DNA of 32,948 nt, from contig JACPVX010000022.1 of NCBI GenBank assembly GCA_016191555.1, forward strand, positions 1 to 32,948, in the 5' to 3' direction. Both the position numbers and the translations under genes were made by a program. Each line of letters begins with the position of its first letter. Within the stretch, counting starts at the first letter, position 1. Shown here piece after piece: positions 16,164 through 24,518 of the stretch. Source of the DNA: Bacteroidota bacterium. Its GTDB lineage: Bacteria > Bacteroidota > Bacteroidia > Cytophagales > Cyclobacteriaceae. The notes beneath the pieces were generated by a model. It was not told where the DNA came from and made no database searches. It saw only the letters and a program-made list of their open reading frames with translations.

Positions 16164-17726
16164 ATGAAGACAAGAAAGATTGACTTTTCTGAGACCCACG
16201 CCTTTAGTTCATTCTTTCTCGATTACATCCGGCAAAAAGAAGCCTTACAAAATTTTTATCATCGCTTTCCTTCAGTTTCTAATTTTAACGAACAGATTTC
16301 TGAAAAATCCTCTTTCTCTTCAGCGCAGCGCGAAGTTTTAGTCAATGAACTAAAAAATCAATACAGCAATCTTGTTGTCACTGAAAAGGTCAAAGGAAAC
16401 ATCGTTTCGTTGGGCGATTCAAAAACATTCACCGTCACCACCGGGCATCAACTCAACATCTTTACCGGACCGCTTTATTTCATTTACAAGATTATAACTG
16501 TAATCAATGCCTGCAAAGAACTAAAAGCAGCGTATCCGCAATATCACTTTGTACCTGTGTATTGGATGGCTTCGGAAGATCACGATTATGAAGAGATCAA
16601 ATACTTCAGGCTTTATGGAAAGAAGTATGTGTGGCAGACTGAGCAGCAAGGAGCAGTAGGCCGCTTTCACACAAAAGAGTTAAAGGCATTGTTACGCGAA
16701 ATACCTGGTGACATTTCTGTTTTTCAAGAGGCGTATTCCAAAAGCAAAAACCTTTCGGAGGCAGTTCTCCATTATGTAAACGCCTTGTTTGGAAATGAAG
16801 GACTTGTAGTTGTGGATGCAGATAATCGCAATTTGAAAAAAGCATTGGTACCTGTGATCAAAGATGATCTGCTACAGCACAGCGCTAAGAAATCAGTTGA
16901 TCAGGCTACGGAGAAACTGCATGCGCTCGGGTACCACACACAAGTAAATGCGCGTGAGATCAATTTCTTTTATTTAATGGATGGCTTGCGCAGCCGAATC
17001 GAAAAAACAGTACAAGGATATCAAGTGGTGGATACGGATTTGAAGTTTTCGGAATCAGAAATGATTCGGATGGCTGAAACAGAACCGGAAAAATTCAGTC
17101 CCAATGTGGTGCTTCGACCACTGTATCAGGAGTTGATATTGCCTAACCTCGCGTATTGTGGAGGTCCGGCTGAGTTAGTTTACTGGCTCCAATTGAAAGG
17201 CGTATTTGAAAACTTTCACACTCCCTTCCCAATCTTACTTCCGCGCTCGTTCGCGATGGTGATCGATCAACCTACTTTCAAAAAATTTGAAAAGACGAAG
17301 TTGGAGATCAAAGATTTATTTGAGGAGAAAAATTATCTATTCAATCATTGGATTGCTAAAAATAGTGCGAATGAACTTTCACTGGGCAAGGAATTAGAAT
17401 CGATTCAGCAAATTTTACAGCAAGTAAAAGAGCGTGCATCTAAAATTGATTCAACACTCACAAAATTTGTGGGTGCGGAAACTCAACGTACTTTTAGCGG
17501 GCTGGAGAAAATTGAAAAAAAGATGTTGCGTGCCGAAAAGCGTTTACACATTGAAAAACTTCAGCAAATTGAAGCTGTAAAAGATGCGCTGTTTCCTAAT
17601 GGTAGTTTGCAAGAGCGTACAGACAACTTCCTGAATTTTCATCAAAGTGATCCTGCTTTTATTTCGAAAGTTGCCGGGCAACTTGCTCCTTTTGATTTTT
17701 CATTCAACGTGCTGATCTATGACTAA
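16164..17726 (+). CDS. bshC: Bacillithiol biosynthesis cysteine-adding enzyme BshC
   Basis: BshC adds cysteine to glucosaminyl-malate, the last step of bacillithiol synthesis; bacillithiol replaces glutathione in many Firmicutes and Bacteroidota. The 520 residues match the family: GHQLNIFTGPLYFIYKI (about 96-112), YWMASEDHDYEEIKYF (about 133-148), FSPNVVLRPLYQELILPNLAYCGGPAELVYWLQL (about 310-345) and a C-terminal coiled-coil arm (about 390-480) ending in ...NVLIYD. No signal peptide or membrane segment is present. It overlaps the following 5-formyl-THF cyclo-ligase gene by 8 bp. bshA and bshB are not in the window. Confidence 0.95.
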   Translation: MKTRKIDFSETHAFSSFFLDYIRQKEALQNFYHRFPSVSNFNEQISEKSSFSSAQREVLVNELKNQYSNLVVTEKVKGNIVSLGDSKTFTVTTGHQLNIFTGPLYFIYKIITVINACKELKAAYPQYHFVPVYWMASEDHDYEEIKYFRLYGKKYVWQTEQQGAVGRFHTKELKALLREIPGDISVFQEAYSKSKNLSEAVLHYVNALFGNEGLVVVDADNRNLKKALVPVIKDDLLQHSAKKSVDQATEKLHALGYHTQVNAREINFFYLMDGLRSRIEKTVQGYQVVDTDLKFSESEMIRMAETEPEKFSPNVVLRPLYQELILPNLAYCGGPAELVYWLQLKGVFENFHTPFPILLPRSFAMVIDQPTFKKFEKTKLEIKDLFEEKNYLFNHWIAKNSANELSLGKELESIQQILQQVKERASKIDSTLTKFVGAETQRTFSGLEKIEKKMLRAEKRLHIEKLQQIEAVKDALFPNGSLQERTDNFLNFHQSDPAFISKVAGQLAPFDFSFNVLIYD

Positions 17727-18285
17727 AGCAGAGGCCAGAAAAATTTACCTTGAAAAAAGGCTGGCTCTGACTGACGCTACGTATCAGCAACTCAATTTTC
17801 AACTTTATCAGCAATTTTTTACACACATCGATCTTTCATTCGTTCGATGTCTCCATATTTTTTTACCGATCGAATCCAAGCGTGAGCCAGACACTTGGCC
17901 GATCATCGATCGCATTCGAAGAGAGTTTTCACACGTACGTTTATCGGTTCCTAAAGTAGCAGGCGATCATCTGGAAAATATTTACTTCGAAGGACTGCAC
18001 CAACTCAAAAAAAATAAGTGGGGTATTTTCGAACCGCAGCAGGGTATTCCCACGCCAGCCGAAAAAATCGATATGGTGATTGTTCCACTTTTAGCAGTTG
18101 ATGCACGGGGACATCGTGTTGGTTATGGAAAAGGTTTTTACGATCGGTTTCTGGCTTCATGCCGACCCGATTGCCAGCGTATAGGGATTTCTTTTTTTGA
18201 GCCAATTGATGCAGTTGAGGACGTAGATAATTTAGATATTACGCTCATGCACTGCCTAACTCCACTGAATTTTACTTCATTCTGA
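17719..18285 (+). CDS. 5-formyltetrahydrofolate cyclo-ligase
   Basis: Converts 5-formyl-THF to 5,10-methenyl-THF with ATP, returning stored folate to one-carbon metabolism. The 188 residues start MTKAEARKIYLEKRLAL, the usual basic N-terminal helix, followed by FLPIESKREPDTWPII. The substrate-binding core is VVPLLAVDARGHRVGYGKGFYDRFL (about 115-140), where GYGKGFYDR is the family signature, ending with IGISFFEP. The length is normal. It overlaps bshC by 8 bp, so the two are translationally coupled. Confidence 0.94.
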   Translation: MTKAEARKIYLEKRLALTDATYQQLNFQLYQQFFTHIDLSFVRCLHIFLPIESKREPDTWPIIDRIRREFSHVRLSVPKVAGDHLENIYFEGLHQLKKNKWGIFEPQQGIPTPAEKIDMVIVPLLAVDARGHRVGYGKGFYDRFLASCRPDCQRIGISFFEPIDAVEDVDNLDITLMHCLTPLNFTSF

Positions 18286-18349
18286 AGGCTGACTTTGAAA
18301 TTAGATTGCTTATTATTAATTTCATCTCATAGATAACCATCTTGTTTGT

Positions 18350-18712
18350 ATGAAGAACGAAGAAAAAATAATTGAGCTTCTGGCTGAATATTTAGTGAAG
18401 ACCGATCGGGTACTGGATCGATTGGACAGTCACGATCATTTATTTAAAGAAGTTTTGGCAAGAATCGACAAGAAATCGGAGCAAATTGATGATCTTCAAA
18501 TGCAAACAAAAGAGCTGCAACGAGAGACTAGGGAGTTACAACAACAGACAAAAGAACTACAGCAACAAACAAAGGAGCTACAACAACAGACAAAGGAACT
18601 GAGGAGTGAGTCTTTGAAGCACGAAATCAATAATGACGTCCTGCTTAAAGAAATACTTTCTATTTCTAAACGAGTTTGGACTTTAGAAGAAAAAACGAAT
18701 CTCTTTGGCTAA
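18350..18712 (+). CDS. Small coiled-coil protein with heptad repeats (120 aa)
   Basis: No named family. The protein is a single charged, Gln-rich coiled coil without signal peptide or membrane helix. Residues ~46-84 are built from tandem 7-residue units of the form ELQQQTK, encoded by imperfect 21-bp repeats (about 18497-18601). The N-terminus (MKNEEKIIELLAEYLVKTDRVLDRL) and the C-terminus (LLKEILSISKRVWTLEEK) are non-repetitive helices. It stands 64 bp downstream of the cyclo-ligase gene. Its stop codon abuts the aguA stop codon on the other strand without any spacer. It probably oligomerises; its role is unknown. Confidence 0.7.
   Translation: MKNEEKIIELLAEYLVKTDRVLDRLDSHDHLFKEVLARIDKKSEQIDDLQMQTKELQRETRELQQQTKELQQQTKELQQQTKELRSESLKHEINNDVLLKEILSISKRVWTLEEKTNLFG
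18497..18601 (+). repeat. 21-bp tandem repeats encoding coiled-coil heptads
   Basis: Four full units begin at 18518, 18539, 18560 and 18581, preceded by a partial unit; all encode variants of ELQQQTK. Units differ mostly at synonymous positions (for example caacaacagacaaaagaa versus cagcaacaaacaaaggag). The heptads are therefore kept by selection while the DNA has diverged. Confidence 0.8.
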
Positions 18713-19783
18713 TTAAACAGCTGGCTCCTGTTGACTCAAACAGTGAAACGATCCTAATCCCCAAATAATATCAGTCGAGTCGAGTCCGATCACCTGACGA
18801 TCCGGAAAGCAAGATTGAAGAATCTGCAGTGCCTTATCATCATTTTTATCGCGGAAGGTTGGAACCACCACATATTTATTCGCAATATAAAAATTGGCAT
18901 ACGATGCCGGCAAGCGCTGATCTTCGTAGATCACAGCCGAAGGCATGGGCAATTCAACAATATTTAATTGCTTGCCATTCTCTAACCGAAGCGTGCTGAG
19001 TTCTTTTAAGTTGTCTTGCAAAATCTCGTAGTTCTCATCGCTTTTGTTTTCCTCAACAATCGTCACCACCGTATCGCTATTCACAAAACGAGTGAGGTCA
19101 TCAATGTGTCCATCGGTATCGTCTCCGATAATTCCATCACCTAGCCAGAGAATATGATTTACTCCGTAGTAGTTGCTGAGGTATTCTTCAATCTGAGATT
19201 GATTTAGATGTGGGTTACGATTTGGGTTTAGCAAACAAGCTCTTGTTGTGAGTAATGTGCCCTTGCCATTAAACTCTACCGATCCACCTTCCATGACAAT
19301 GCCTGGATGCACCACCGGAATGTTGTAGTGTTTCGCAATCAATGTGGGGATAACATCATCTAAATCGAAGGGCGGATACTTGCCACCCCATGCATTGTAA
19401 CCCCAGTCTACAATCATCTTTTTCTTTTCGGTAGGATGAATCAAAAATGCTGGTCCATGATCACGGCACCACGCATCGTTGGTGGGGTGCAAAAAGAAAT
19501 TTACTTTTTTTAGATCGGCTCCTACTTTTTCTAAATGGCCGATGGCAAATTGTTTCATGGCATCATTCGCCACGTTGATATTAACTAACTCTCCTTCTGC
19601 TACACGTTTAATAAATTCCGCATACACCGGAAAGATGGTATCGATTTTTCCTGGCCATGAAGCTTCTTTGTGTGGCCAGCTCAACCACGTTGCCGTGTGG
19701 GGTGCAAACTCTGCAGGAAAGTGAAAGCCAAGTTGTTTAGGGAAGACTGAAAGGCCGGAAGTTGGTAAGTTTTGTTGCGACAT
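18713..19783 (-). CDS. aguA: Agmatine deiminase
   Basis: Hydrolyses agmatine to N-carbamoylputrescine and ammonia, the first step of the arginine-decarboxylase route to putrescine. The 356 residues show the guanidine-modifying fold: HTATWLSWPHKEASWPG (about 28-44), NDAWCRDHGPAFLI (about 104-117), VMEGGSVEFNGKGTLLTT (about 162-179), the His in DDTDGHIDDLTRFV, and the catalytic Cys near the C-terminus in LGSFHCLSQQEP. All expected catalytic residues are present. aguB, encoding the next enzyme, lies upstream on the same strand, separated only by a four-helix-bundle gene. Its start codon is 2 bp after that gene's stop. Confidence 0.96.
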   Translation of the reverse strand: MSQQNLPTSGLSVFPKQLGFHFPAEFAPHTATWLSWPHKEASWPGKIDTIFPVYAEFIKRVAEGELVNINVANDAMKQFAIGHLEKVGADLKKVNFFLHPTNDAWCRDHGPAFLIHPTEKKKMIVDWGYNAWGGKYPPFDLDDVIPTLIAKHYNIPVVHPGIVMEGGSVEFNGKGTLLTTRACLLNPNRNPHLNQSQIEEYLSNYYGVNHILWLGDGIIGDDTDGHIDDLTRFVNSDTVVTIVEENKSDENYEILQDNLKELSTLRLENGKQLNIVELPMPSAVIYEDQRLPASYANFYIANKYVVVPTFRDKNDDKALQILQSCFPDRQVIGLDSTDIIWGLGSFHCLSQQEPAV

Positions 19784-19785
19784 AG

Positions 19786-20145
19786 TTAAGTTTTTAGAGC
19801 TTTGCGAAGTCCATTAATCATAACAAGAATTTCTTCGCAGCTGGAGTATATTTTATTGAAATCGTCTTCTGAAATAATTTTTCTTCTTTTAGCCAGATAG
19901 ATACAACTTACTACTTCAATGTTTGATCGTAACGCAATTCCCAAAAACCTGTTAAACTCTGCATTTGATTGACCAGTTGATCCCTCGGCTATATTTAATG
20001 CAATTGAGTCTGCTGCTCTTTTAATCTGCGATGTTAAAATGTACAGCTCCTCTTTTGGGAACTTCTTACATACCTGGTCTACCAGTTCTGTTAAATCAAC
20101 GGCTTTCTGCCAAACAATTAGCTTCTCAAACTTAAATGCCATCAC
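19786..20145 (-). CDS. Four-helix-bundle protein (23S rRNA IVP / S23 family)
   Basis: A 119-residue helical protein of the TIGR02436 family, first known from proteins encoded in 23S rRNA intervening sequences and here free-standing. KFEKLIVWQKAVDLTELVDQVCKKFPKEELYILTSQIKRAADSIALNIAEGSTG is typical, with the conserved W.KA.DL, L..QIRRA..SI..NIAEG and an RFLGIALRSNIEVVSC segment. The true start may be the second Met (MAFKFEKL). It sits between aguB and aguA, with short degenerate AGTCCGA-type repeats in the 38 bp before it. A role in polyamine synthesis is unlikely; it looks like an inserted passenger gene. Its function is unknown. Confidence 0.92.
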   Translation of the reverse strand: MMAFKFEKLIVWQKAVDLTELVDQVCKKFPKEELYILTSQIKRAADSIALNIAEGSTGQSNAEFNRFLGIALRSNIEVVSCIYLAKRRKIISEDDFNKIYSSCEEILVMINGLRKALKT

Positions 20146-20151
20146 TCTCGC

Positions 20152-20183
20152 CTTTCGGACTAGTCGGACTAAGAACTTTCAGA
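20152..20183. repeat. Short degenerate AGTCyGA repeats flanking the four-helix-bundle gene
   Basis: On the minus strand, AGTCTGA, AGTCCGACT and AGTCCGAAA units lie within 32 bp, directly after the aguB stop and before the four-helix-bundle start. On the plus strand they give CGGACTAGTCGGACTA. They look like a small simple-sequence insertion scar. Confidence 0.5.
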
Positions 20184-21062
20184 CTACTCATCAATAAATC
20201 GTTTAGTGATCGGTTGATATGAATCAATGCGTCTGTCGCGCATGAAGGGCCAGTGGACGCGCACGCTATCTGTTTTGTTGAGGTCAATCTCCGTTACATT
20301 GACTTCTTCATTTTCATGCGAAGCTTTGTAGAGAATTGTTCCGAGTGGATTCGCAATAAATGAACCGCCCCAAAACTTCATCGCACCGTTTTGTTCAAAG
20401 CCTACACGATTCACACTCACCACGTGCAGTCCGTTGGCCACTGCATGGCTGCGCTGAATGGTTTGCCAAGCACCATATTGTTCTGTGTTAGTGGCTTCGT
20501 CTTGCGAGGTAGCCCACCCGATGGCTGTTGGATAAAATAAAACTTCGGCACCCATCAACGCAGTGATGCGTGAAGCTTCCGGATACCATTGGTCCCAACA
20601 GATAAGTATGCCGATAGTCGCGAATTTGGTTTTGAAGACTTTGTAGCCTAAGTCGCCCGGAGTGAAATAGAATTTTTCATAATAGGCCGGATCATCGGGG
20701 ATGTGCATCTTGCGATACTTACCCAGATAGGTTCCATCCGCATCGAGAACGGCTGTGGTATTGTGATAAATGCCTTGGGTTCGTTTTTCAAAGAGAGAAG
20801 CGATGATTACCACGCCTAACTCTTTGGCCACTGCCGAAAGTGCATCGGTAGTAGGGCCTGGAATGGCTTCAGCTAATTTAAAATTGTCATAGTCTTCTAC
20901 ATCGCAAAAGTAAAGCGAAGTGAAGAGCTCTTGCAGGCAAACGATTTGTGCGCCTTTGGCTGCTGCTTCACGTACTTTGACGATTGCCTTATCTAAATTT
21001 TGCTTTGGCTGTTCGGTGCAGCTCATTTGCACCGTGCCGATTTTTACGGGTTTACCTGCCAC
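20184..21062 (-). CDS. aguB: N-carbamoylputrescine amidase
   Basis: Hydrolyses N-carbamoylputrescine to putrescine, CO2 and ammonia, completing the route begun by AguA. The 292 residues form a complete nitrilase-superfamily domain. The catalytic Glu is in IVCLQELFTSLYFC (about 40-53), the Lys in GKYRKMHIPDDPAYYEKFYF (about 113-132) and the Cys in IGILICWDQWYPEASR (about 148-163); NTEQYGAWQTIQRSHAVANG completes the pattern. The IPDDPAYYEKFYFTPGDLG segment is characteristic of AguB among nitrilases. It is followed on the same strand by the four-helix-bundle gene and aguA. It contrasts with the broken nitrilase gene at the window start. Confidence 0.96.
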   Translation of the reverse strand: MAGKPVKIGTVQMSCTEQPKQNLDKAIVKVREAAAKGAQIVCLQELFTSLYFCDVEDYDNFKLAEAIPGPTTDALSAVAKELGVVIIASLFEKRTQGIYHNTTAVLDADGTYLGKYRKMHIPDDPAYYEKFYFTPGDLGYKVFKTKFATIGILICWDQWYPEASRITALMGAEVLFYPTAIGWATSQDEATNTEQYGAWQTIQRSHAVANGLHVVSVNRVGFEQNGAMKFWGGSFIANPLGTILYKASHENEEVNVTEIDLNKTDSVRVHWPFMRDRRIDSYQPITKRFIDE

Positions 21063-21142
21063 TTTACTTAATTTTTAGATGACTGAAAACTATTAAGTGG
21101 CAAAGTTACTGTTTACCTGTAAAAAAGTAGCATTAAATTTTT

Positions 21143-23047
21143 CTAATTGCCTTTCAAATTCGCATCCAAAAATTTCAATACTTCTTCGGATGCTTTGATG
21201 TTGTTTTCCTTTTTCACGAAGCCGTGGCCTTCATCGGGGAAGATGACGTATTCTACCTTCACGCCATTTTTGCGGGCGTTGGCAACTATTTCATCTGACT
21301 CGACTTGCAACACGCGTGGGTCGTTGCTACCCTGTAGCACAATAAATGGTTTGGTGATTTTGTCGGTATGGAAAAGTGGTGACTTAGCATAGAGTGCCAC
21401 AGAATCTATAGAGTTTGGGTCGCCTAATTCCATATACAATGCTTTGCGCTGTGCCTCCCACCACGATGGAATACTGCGAAGGGTACGTATCCAATTGGTG
21501 ACACCAAAAAGGTTGACGCCAACTTTAAATTCTTCCGGCGCAAATGTAAGTGCAGCCATCACCATATAGCCGCCATAGCTGCCGCCATAAATTCCGATGC
21601 GGTCGGCATCGATGTAGGGAAGCGAAGCCAACAGTTTTTTGGACTCTACACAATCTCTCAAATCTTCATTGCCATGCTTGCGATCGTCTGCTGCAAAAAA
21701 CGTTTTGCCATAGCCGGAGCTTCCGCGATTGTTCACAGCCAGCACCGCATAACCGTGATTTACTAAATGTTGCAAAGCGGCTGAATAATTCAAGCGTGTT
21801 TGTCCACCCGGGCCACCGTGTATCCACAAGAGTGCCGGCACTTTTTGACCTTCTTTGATTCCTTTGGGTTTGTAAAGCAGGCAAGGTATTTCCAACCCAT
21901 CGAATGATTTGAAGCGAACTACTTCGCCTGCTACCAAATCATCGGGATTGATTTCTTTGGTCATTGTGTTGGTGAGTTGCTTTACTTCTTTAGTTTCAAA
22001 ATTGTAAACGAACAAATTGCTGGGCGACTTAGAGCTGCTCACATAAAATGACATCAGTTTTTCGCTGTCGGAAATGTTTACTCCCGTGATGTCGCCTTCG
22101 GGCAAACCTTCTACAGAAACTAATTTGCCTCCGTCTTGCTCATTGTAGATTTTGATTTCGGTGCGGGCATCGTTGTTGATTGCCACCACGCGGTATTTTC
22201 CATTGCGAGAGAGGTATGCATACATGATATCCCAAGGGGCTTCTTCTACTTTTTTCTTCTCACCTGTTTCAATGTTGTAGCTGGCGAGATACATGAATTC
22301 GCTGCCTTCATCTGTTAAATAGAACAGAGTTTTTCCGTCCAGGCTAAAGTATTGCGCGTTGTATTGTGCATTGCCATCGTGTTGGGTAAGCAAATTGAGT
22401 TTGCCGGATTGTGTATCGAGCAGATACATGTTTGAGTTATTAGTGCTGATGGTTTCGCTGAGCGCGATGTAGCGATCGTCATTTGACATGACATCAGGGT
22501 TGAGGCCCTTTTCATTTTTATAGACGAGTGTGGAGGGATATACTTTCGTTTCGCCAACTGATACCTGCACATTATATAAGTCGAAGAATCTTTTGTCGCG
22601 GCTATTGGAAGAATAGTACATGAGCTTTTTGTTATAGCTCCATCCGGCAAACTGCGCTTTAGCGGTAGAGTCTTGAATGAGATCTTGTACCGAACCATCG
22701 GGCGATAAGACAAACAAGTGGTTAATTTCGTTGCCGCCTTTGTCACTGGTGTAGAGCACGCGATTGTCGGTAGGGAAATACGATTGACTAAACACCGCAT
22801 TGTCGGTGGAAGTGGTGAGTTGCTTTTCGACACCTGTTTTGATATCGATCTCGTACGCATTGAAAATGCCGGTGGCTTTGCTGTTGTACACAATTTTAGT
22901 TTCATCGGGCGAGAAGGCTCCGCCATTGATTTGCACGATGTCCATGAATTGATTGACAGTGTATTGCTTTACCACTGCTTCTTTAGGTGCATTGCAGCTT
23001 TGGATGATGAACAACAAACCGGTGGTGATGAGAATGAGGCGCTTCAT
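21143..23047 (-). CDS. S9-family (prolyl oligopeptidase-type) peptidase lipoprotein
   Basis: A 634-residue serine peptidase. A lipoprotein signal (MKRLILITTGLLFIIQSC, Cys18) places it in the envelope. Residues ~35-365 form a WD-like beta-propeller (for example NGGAFSPDETKIVYNSKATG and SLDGKTLFYLTDEGS) that restricts substrates to short peptides. The alpha/beta-hydrolase domain has LLWIHGGPGG (about 404-413), the nucleophile Ser in IGIYGGSYGGYM, the acid in VLQGSNDPRVLQVESDE and the His in FPDEGHGF. The triad is intact. It resembles acylaminoacyl-peptidase or dipeptidyl-peptidase members of S9; the exact specificity cannot be set. A 7-bp hairpin stands 16 bp before the start codon. Confidence 0.95.
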   Translation of the reverse strand: MKRLILITTGLLFIIQSCNAPKEAVVKQYTVNQFMDIVQINGGAFSPDETKIVYNSKATGIFNAYEIDIKTGVEKQLTTSTDNAVFSQSYFPTDNRVLYTSDKGGNEINHLFVLSPDGSVQDLIQDSTAKAQFAGWSYNKKLMYYSSNSRDKRFFDLYNVQVSVGETKVYPSTLVYKNEKGLNPDVMSNDDRYIALSETISTNNSNMYLLDTQSGKLNLLTQHDGNAQYNAQYFSLDGKTLFYLTDEGSEFMYLASYNIETGEKKKVEEAPWDIMYAYLSRNGKYRVVAINNDARTEIKIYNEQDGGKLVSVEGLPEGDITGVNISDSEKLMSFYVSSSKSPSNLFVYNFETKEVKQLTNTMTKEINPDDLVAGEVVRFKSFDGLEIPCLLYKPKGIKEGQKVPALLWIHGGPGGQTRLNYSAALQHLVNHGYAVLAVNNRGSSGYGKTFFAADDRKHGNEDLRDCVESKKLLASLPYIDADRIGIYGGSYGGYMVMAALTFAPEEFKVGVNLFGVTNWIRTLRSIPSWWEAQRKALYMELGDPNSIDSVALYAKSPLFHTDKITKPFIVLQGSNDPRVLQVESDEIVANARKNGVKVEYVIFPDEGHGFVKKENNIKASEEVLKFLDANLKGN

Positions 23048-23062
23048 AGTTTTCTTGTTTGG

Positions 23063-23082
23063 CCCTGACGATACTGTCAGGG
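23063..23082. promoter_or_regulatory. Hairpin upstream of the S9 peptidase gene
   Basis: CCCTGAC-GATACT-GTCAGGG, a perfect 7-bp stem with a 6-nt loop, in the likely 5' leader of the peptidase mRNA. It shares GTCAGGGTTT with the hairpin upstream of gdhA (27670-27679), so it may be one of a dispersed family. Confidence 0.5.
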
Positions 23083-23160
23083 TTTGTTTGTGAAATTATG
23101 CAATTGAATTTCTATTTCATAATTACGATTTATACTTCCATAGGTGAAAGGCGATTGTGA

Positions 23161-23290
23161 CGAGTGGGCTCTACGCGTGCGCTAGCGGGCAAAGGATGGA
23201 GGCATGCATTGGAGCCCGAAGTGGCCTGTGCGATGGGTGGCGACTGCCGACAGCCTGTTGGCCGACTGCGCCTCGCGCGGCCATGCCCCA
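23161..23290. repeat. GC-rich intergenic block after the EamA gene
   Basis: By hand count about 69% G+C over 130 bp, in a window otherwise near 40-45%. It begins right at the EamA stop codon and ends about 115 bp before the S9 peptidase gene. It holds inverted arms GGGCTC (23166-23171) / GAGCCC (23212-23217), the palindromes CGCTAGCG and GCATGC, a repeated CGACTGC, and GCGC-CTC-GCGC. It has no credible gene. Such GC-rich tails recur between genes in some Bacteroidota, so a dispersed repeat or structured RNA is the best guess. Confidence 0.55.
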
Positions 23291-23296
23291 AAAAAT

Positions 23297-24175
23297 TTAC
23301 TTTCGGTTGGCGAGGTACACTCCACCTAAAATGGCGACCATGCCAATGAAGTGGCCCATGTAAAGTTTCTCTCCATCGAGCACACCCCACATCACGGATA
23401 CGATGGGCATGATGTATGTGACGGAGCTTGCAAACAAGGGCGTAGAGATTTGCAGGAGTTTGTTGAAGATGAGGTTGGCAACGGCTGTGCTCATGAGTGC
23501 TAAGATGACGATGAAGCCTGCGGCTTCCCATGCACCGGGTTGTGTGCTGAGTTTTTGAACGAAGTCGGTGAAGCCAAATAAATAGACTAACGCAAACGGC
23601 CAGATGAGTAACAACGAAACGCTGGTGATGGTGAGTGAGCTAAGGCCTTGCACATTGAACTTGATAAAATTTACATTGCCTCCGTAGAATGCGCACGCTA
23701 ATACTACAAGCAGCGCGTAGGCATTGAATCCGCCAATGGCGCCTTCGGCACGAGCGAGCGCGAGGATGACGGCTCCGCCAAAACTGATGAGCAAACCAAC
23801 GACTGCATATCCGCGAAAGCGTTGTTTGAAAAGAAGTGCACCCAACAACATGGCCCACAGTGGTGAGAGTGTGTTGAGGATGCCGGTGACAGAACTTTGC
23901 AGGCGTGTTTGTGCAAGTGCAAATAAAAATGCAGGGATGAAGATGGCCATCATGCCGGAGGCAAAGAGTTTGATGTGATCACCTTGTTTGAGTTCTTTCC
24001 AGCGCAGGAAGGCGAATGGCAACAAAAAGATGGTGGCGGCTGCCACACGTAAAGATCCAACTTCCTCAGGGGAAAAAACTTTTAAGCCTTGCTTGATGAG
24101 GATGAACGATGTACCCCAGATCAGCGAGAGTGTGATGAGTAAGAAGATGGCGGTGCCTTTGTTGTTGTCGGACAT
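23297..24175 (-). CDS. EamA-family (DMT superfamily) transporter
   Basis: A 292-residue inner-membrane protein with about ten membrane helices in two EamA repeats. The first begins FLLITLSLIWGTSFILIKQGL and includes FLFALAQTRLQSSVTGILNTLSPLWAMLLGALLF; the second begins ALLVVLACAFYGGNVNFIK and includes SSVTYIMPIVSVMWGVLDGE. The repeats show the usual WG.....K and P......G.....GE signatures. Family members export metabolites such as amino acids, but the substrate cannot be predicted. The gene begins 16 bp after the toxin gene on the same strand, so it may be transcribed with the toxin-antitoxin module. Just past its stop codon lies a GC-rich block. Confidence 0.92.
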   Translation of the reverse strand: MSDNNKGTAIFLLITLSLIWGTSFILIKQGLKVFSPEEVGSLRVAAATIFLLPFAFLRWKELKQGDHIKLFASGMMAIFIPAFLFALAQTRLQSSVTGILNTLSPLWAMLLGALLFKQRFRGYAVVGLLISFGGAVILALARAEGAIGGFNAYALLVVLACAFYGGNVNFIKFNVQGLSSLTITSVSLLLIWPFALVYLFGFTDFVQKLSTQPGAWEAAGFIVILALMSTAVANLIFNKLLQISTPLFASSVTYIMPIVSVMWGVLDGEKLYMGHFIGMVAILGGVYLANRK

Positions 24176-24191
24176 GGATTGAACCCGTAGT

Positions 24192-24518
24192 TTATTGAAG
24201 TCTTTGTAAACGATCTTGAATTTCTAAGTCGGACAAGGTGCTTATTTCTGCTTTATCATAAACCGCAATTAAGAAGATTGTTTCTTGAACAATTTGAACA
24301 TATGTAATTACCCTTGCTCCACCCGATTTTCCTTTTCCCTTGGAGGATATTGCCATTCTGATTTTATAACAGTCTTTTCCTAGTGGAGTGCCTAAGCGTG
24401 GGTTGATTAGCAATTCATCTGCTAATGCGGAAATATCACTTTTAATAGAAATGTATTTCTTCGCAAGTTTTTTCAACTCACGCTCAAAGGGAGGCGTTGG
24501 TATTAGCTTATAGCTCAC
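24192..24518 (-). CDS. RelE/ParE-family toxin
   Basis: A 108-residue toxin-type protein. The usual first codon appears to be GTG ending at 24518. VSYKLIPTPPFERELKKLAKKY is the standard family start, and this GTG overlaps the antitoxin stop by 11 bp. The longer frame would place 24 unrelated codons in front. The core shows SDISALADELLINPRLGTPLGKDCYKIRMAISSKGKGKSGGARVITY and a C-terminal VQIVQETIFLIAVYDKAEIS, matching the RelE/ParE fold. Whether it cleaves mRNA on ribosomes or acts on gyrase is not decidable here. The antitoxin gene precedes it and the EamA transporter follows after 16 bp. Confidence 0.88.
   Translation of the reverse strand: MSYKLIPTPPFERELKKLAKKYISIKSDISALADELLINPRLGTPLGKDCYKIRMAISSKGKGKSGGARVITYVQIVQETIFLIAVYDKAEISTLSDLEIQDRLQRLQ

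Noticed and set aside
23130..23531. 133-codon minus-strand frame across the GC-rich block
   Set aside because: It overlaps the end of the EamA gene in another frame and has His/Arg-rich composition typical of a frame shadow in GC-rich DNA.
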